Positions 5,818 through 6,173 of a DNA stretch of 6,173 nucleotides are shown here, piece by piece. The stretch is from Bifidobacterium breve. Lineage in GTDB: Bacteria > Actinomycetota > Acidimicrobiia > Acidimicrobiales > Ilumatobacteraceae. How positions within the stretch are numbered: position 1 is the first letter of the stretch; each line of letters opens with the position of its first letter. A model generated the notes under the pieces. It saw only the letters and a list, made by a program, of their open reading frames with translations. It was not told the DNA's origin and did not search any database. The stretch is taken from positions 1-6,173 of the forward strand of contig CAMBPP010000084.1 in NCBI GenBank assembly GCA_945869715.1, given 5' to 3'. The translations under genes and the position numbers were made by a program.

Positions 5818-5826
5818 GTCGCAAAC

Positions 5827-6173
5827 TTATGGAGTAACTACAACGGTATTTTGTGGGTCGGCAACCGTTGCTTTTTTCACGATTCCATATGATTCTCCTG
5901 CAAGTTCTAATGCTGCAGGGTCAGAAGAAGGAAGAACTTTACCCTTGATGGTGAGAGCCACAGGCAGGGTGGTGTACCAGCGACGAATGTTTTTTACCTT
6001 GCCGCATACGGCTAAAACGCCTTCGAGCACGAAACGTGTTGCGCCGAGTTTCACGCAGATCCAGGTTTGTTGCTTGGAGATGGGATACCAGACTTTTCCT
6101 GCTGCGGTGATGGTGCAAATGTAAGGTGTTCCCGACATCGTTTTCGCTTCGCCGGCGCTTTTGCAAGTGGTGC
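5827..6173 (-). CDS. C-terminal part of a Cys-repeat (probably surface) protein, 5' end off the right edge
   Basis: The frame is open from the TAA at 5827 to the right edge (115 codons visible). An ATG at 6138 exists but has no ribosome-binding site, and the residues before it complete a repeat, so the gene very likely begins outside the window. Two degenerate repeats are seen. The first runs CKSAGEAKTMSGTPYIC to GKVW (Cys codons at 6163-6165 and 6115-6117, Trp at 6088-6090). The second has Cys codons at 6055-6057 and 6004-6006 and Trp at 5977-5979. Cys-to-Cys gaps are 16 and 17 residues, and the Cys-to-Trp gap is 9 in both. This resembles the C-x-K-x-G...G-x-x-Y-x-C...GK-x-x-W repeats that I recall at the C-termini of secreted actinobacterial proteins; the paired Cys could form disulphides. 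The last 35 or so residues are Pro/Val/Ala-rich without a recognised domain. Function is unknown. Confidence 0.7.
   Translation of the reverse strand, partial: TTCKSAGEAKTMSGTPYICTITAAGKVWYPISKQQTWICVKLGATRFVLEGVLAVCGKVKNIRRWYTTLPVALTIKGKVLPSSDPAALELAGESYGIVKKATVADPQNTVVVTP

Noticed and set aside
5827..6138. ATG at 6136-6138 as the start of a 103-residue protein
   Set aside because: No ribosome-binding site, and the open frame continues upstream with a Cys that completes a repeat unit. Treated as an internal Met of a longer gene.
1..6173. Mobile element, CRISPR array, tRNA or rRNA
   Set aside because: No transposase or integrase motifs, no spaced direct repeats other than the protein-coding 174-base units, and no cloverleaf-like or rRNA-like sequence was noticed.

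Overview
The window looks like a chromosomal piece of a mid-GC actinobacterium. By eye the base composition is near half GC and TTA leucine codons are used freely, so it is not a high-GC Streptomyces-type genome. A member of the Acidimicrobiia (Ilumatobacter-like, freshwater or marine) is my best guess. It rests on three things: the Thr-rich linker behind a lipobox, the actinobacterial style of the second ABC-F protein, and the Cys-repeat surface protein at the right edge. This is inference, not a database match.

Layout, left to right. (1) 1-551, minus: N-terminal half of an Uup-like ABC-F ATPase, cut by the left edge and probably leaderless. (2) 552-650: divergent intergenic region with a candidate promoter for each side. 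(3) 651-1631, plus: lipoprotein with four 58-residue FG-GAP-type repeats. (4) 1635-3272 (or 3305), minus: a complete second ABC-F ATPase of a different, actinobacterial clade. (5) 3273-3339: short divergent intergenic region. (6) 3340-4389, plus: phosphotransferase of the APH/ecdysteroid-kinase-like superfamily. (7) 4393-5760, minus: carotenoid oxygenase (RPE65/CCD family) with all four iron-binding histidines. (8) 5827-6173, minus: C-terminal part of a Cys-repeat protein cut by the right edge. No RNA gene, mobile element, CRISPR array or integration signature was seen. All stretches without a gene are under 100 bases.

The genes do not form an obvious single pathway. The two ABC-F proteins are ribosome-associated factors (or drug-protection proteins). 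The lipoprotein and right-edge protein are cell-surface proteins, and the oxygenase and kinase are small-molecule enzymes. Transcription units alternate in direction.

The most notable features are architectural. Both convergent gene pairs have stop codons exactly 3 bases apart, and in both a strong inverted repeat starts about 25 bases inside the 3' coding end of the minus-strand gene, where a terminator for the plus-strand gene would lie. A shared TAG(C/T)CTGA box lies upstream of three genes and would make the Uup-like gene start exactly at its GTG codon. I see no convincing new multi-gene system. The less ordinary proteins are the four-blade repeat lipoprotein and the right-edge Cys-repeat protein.
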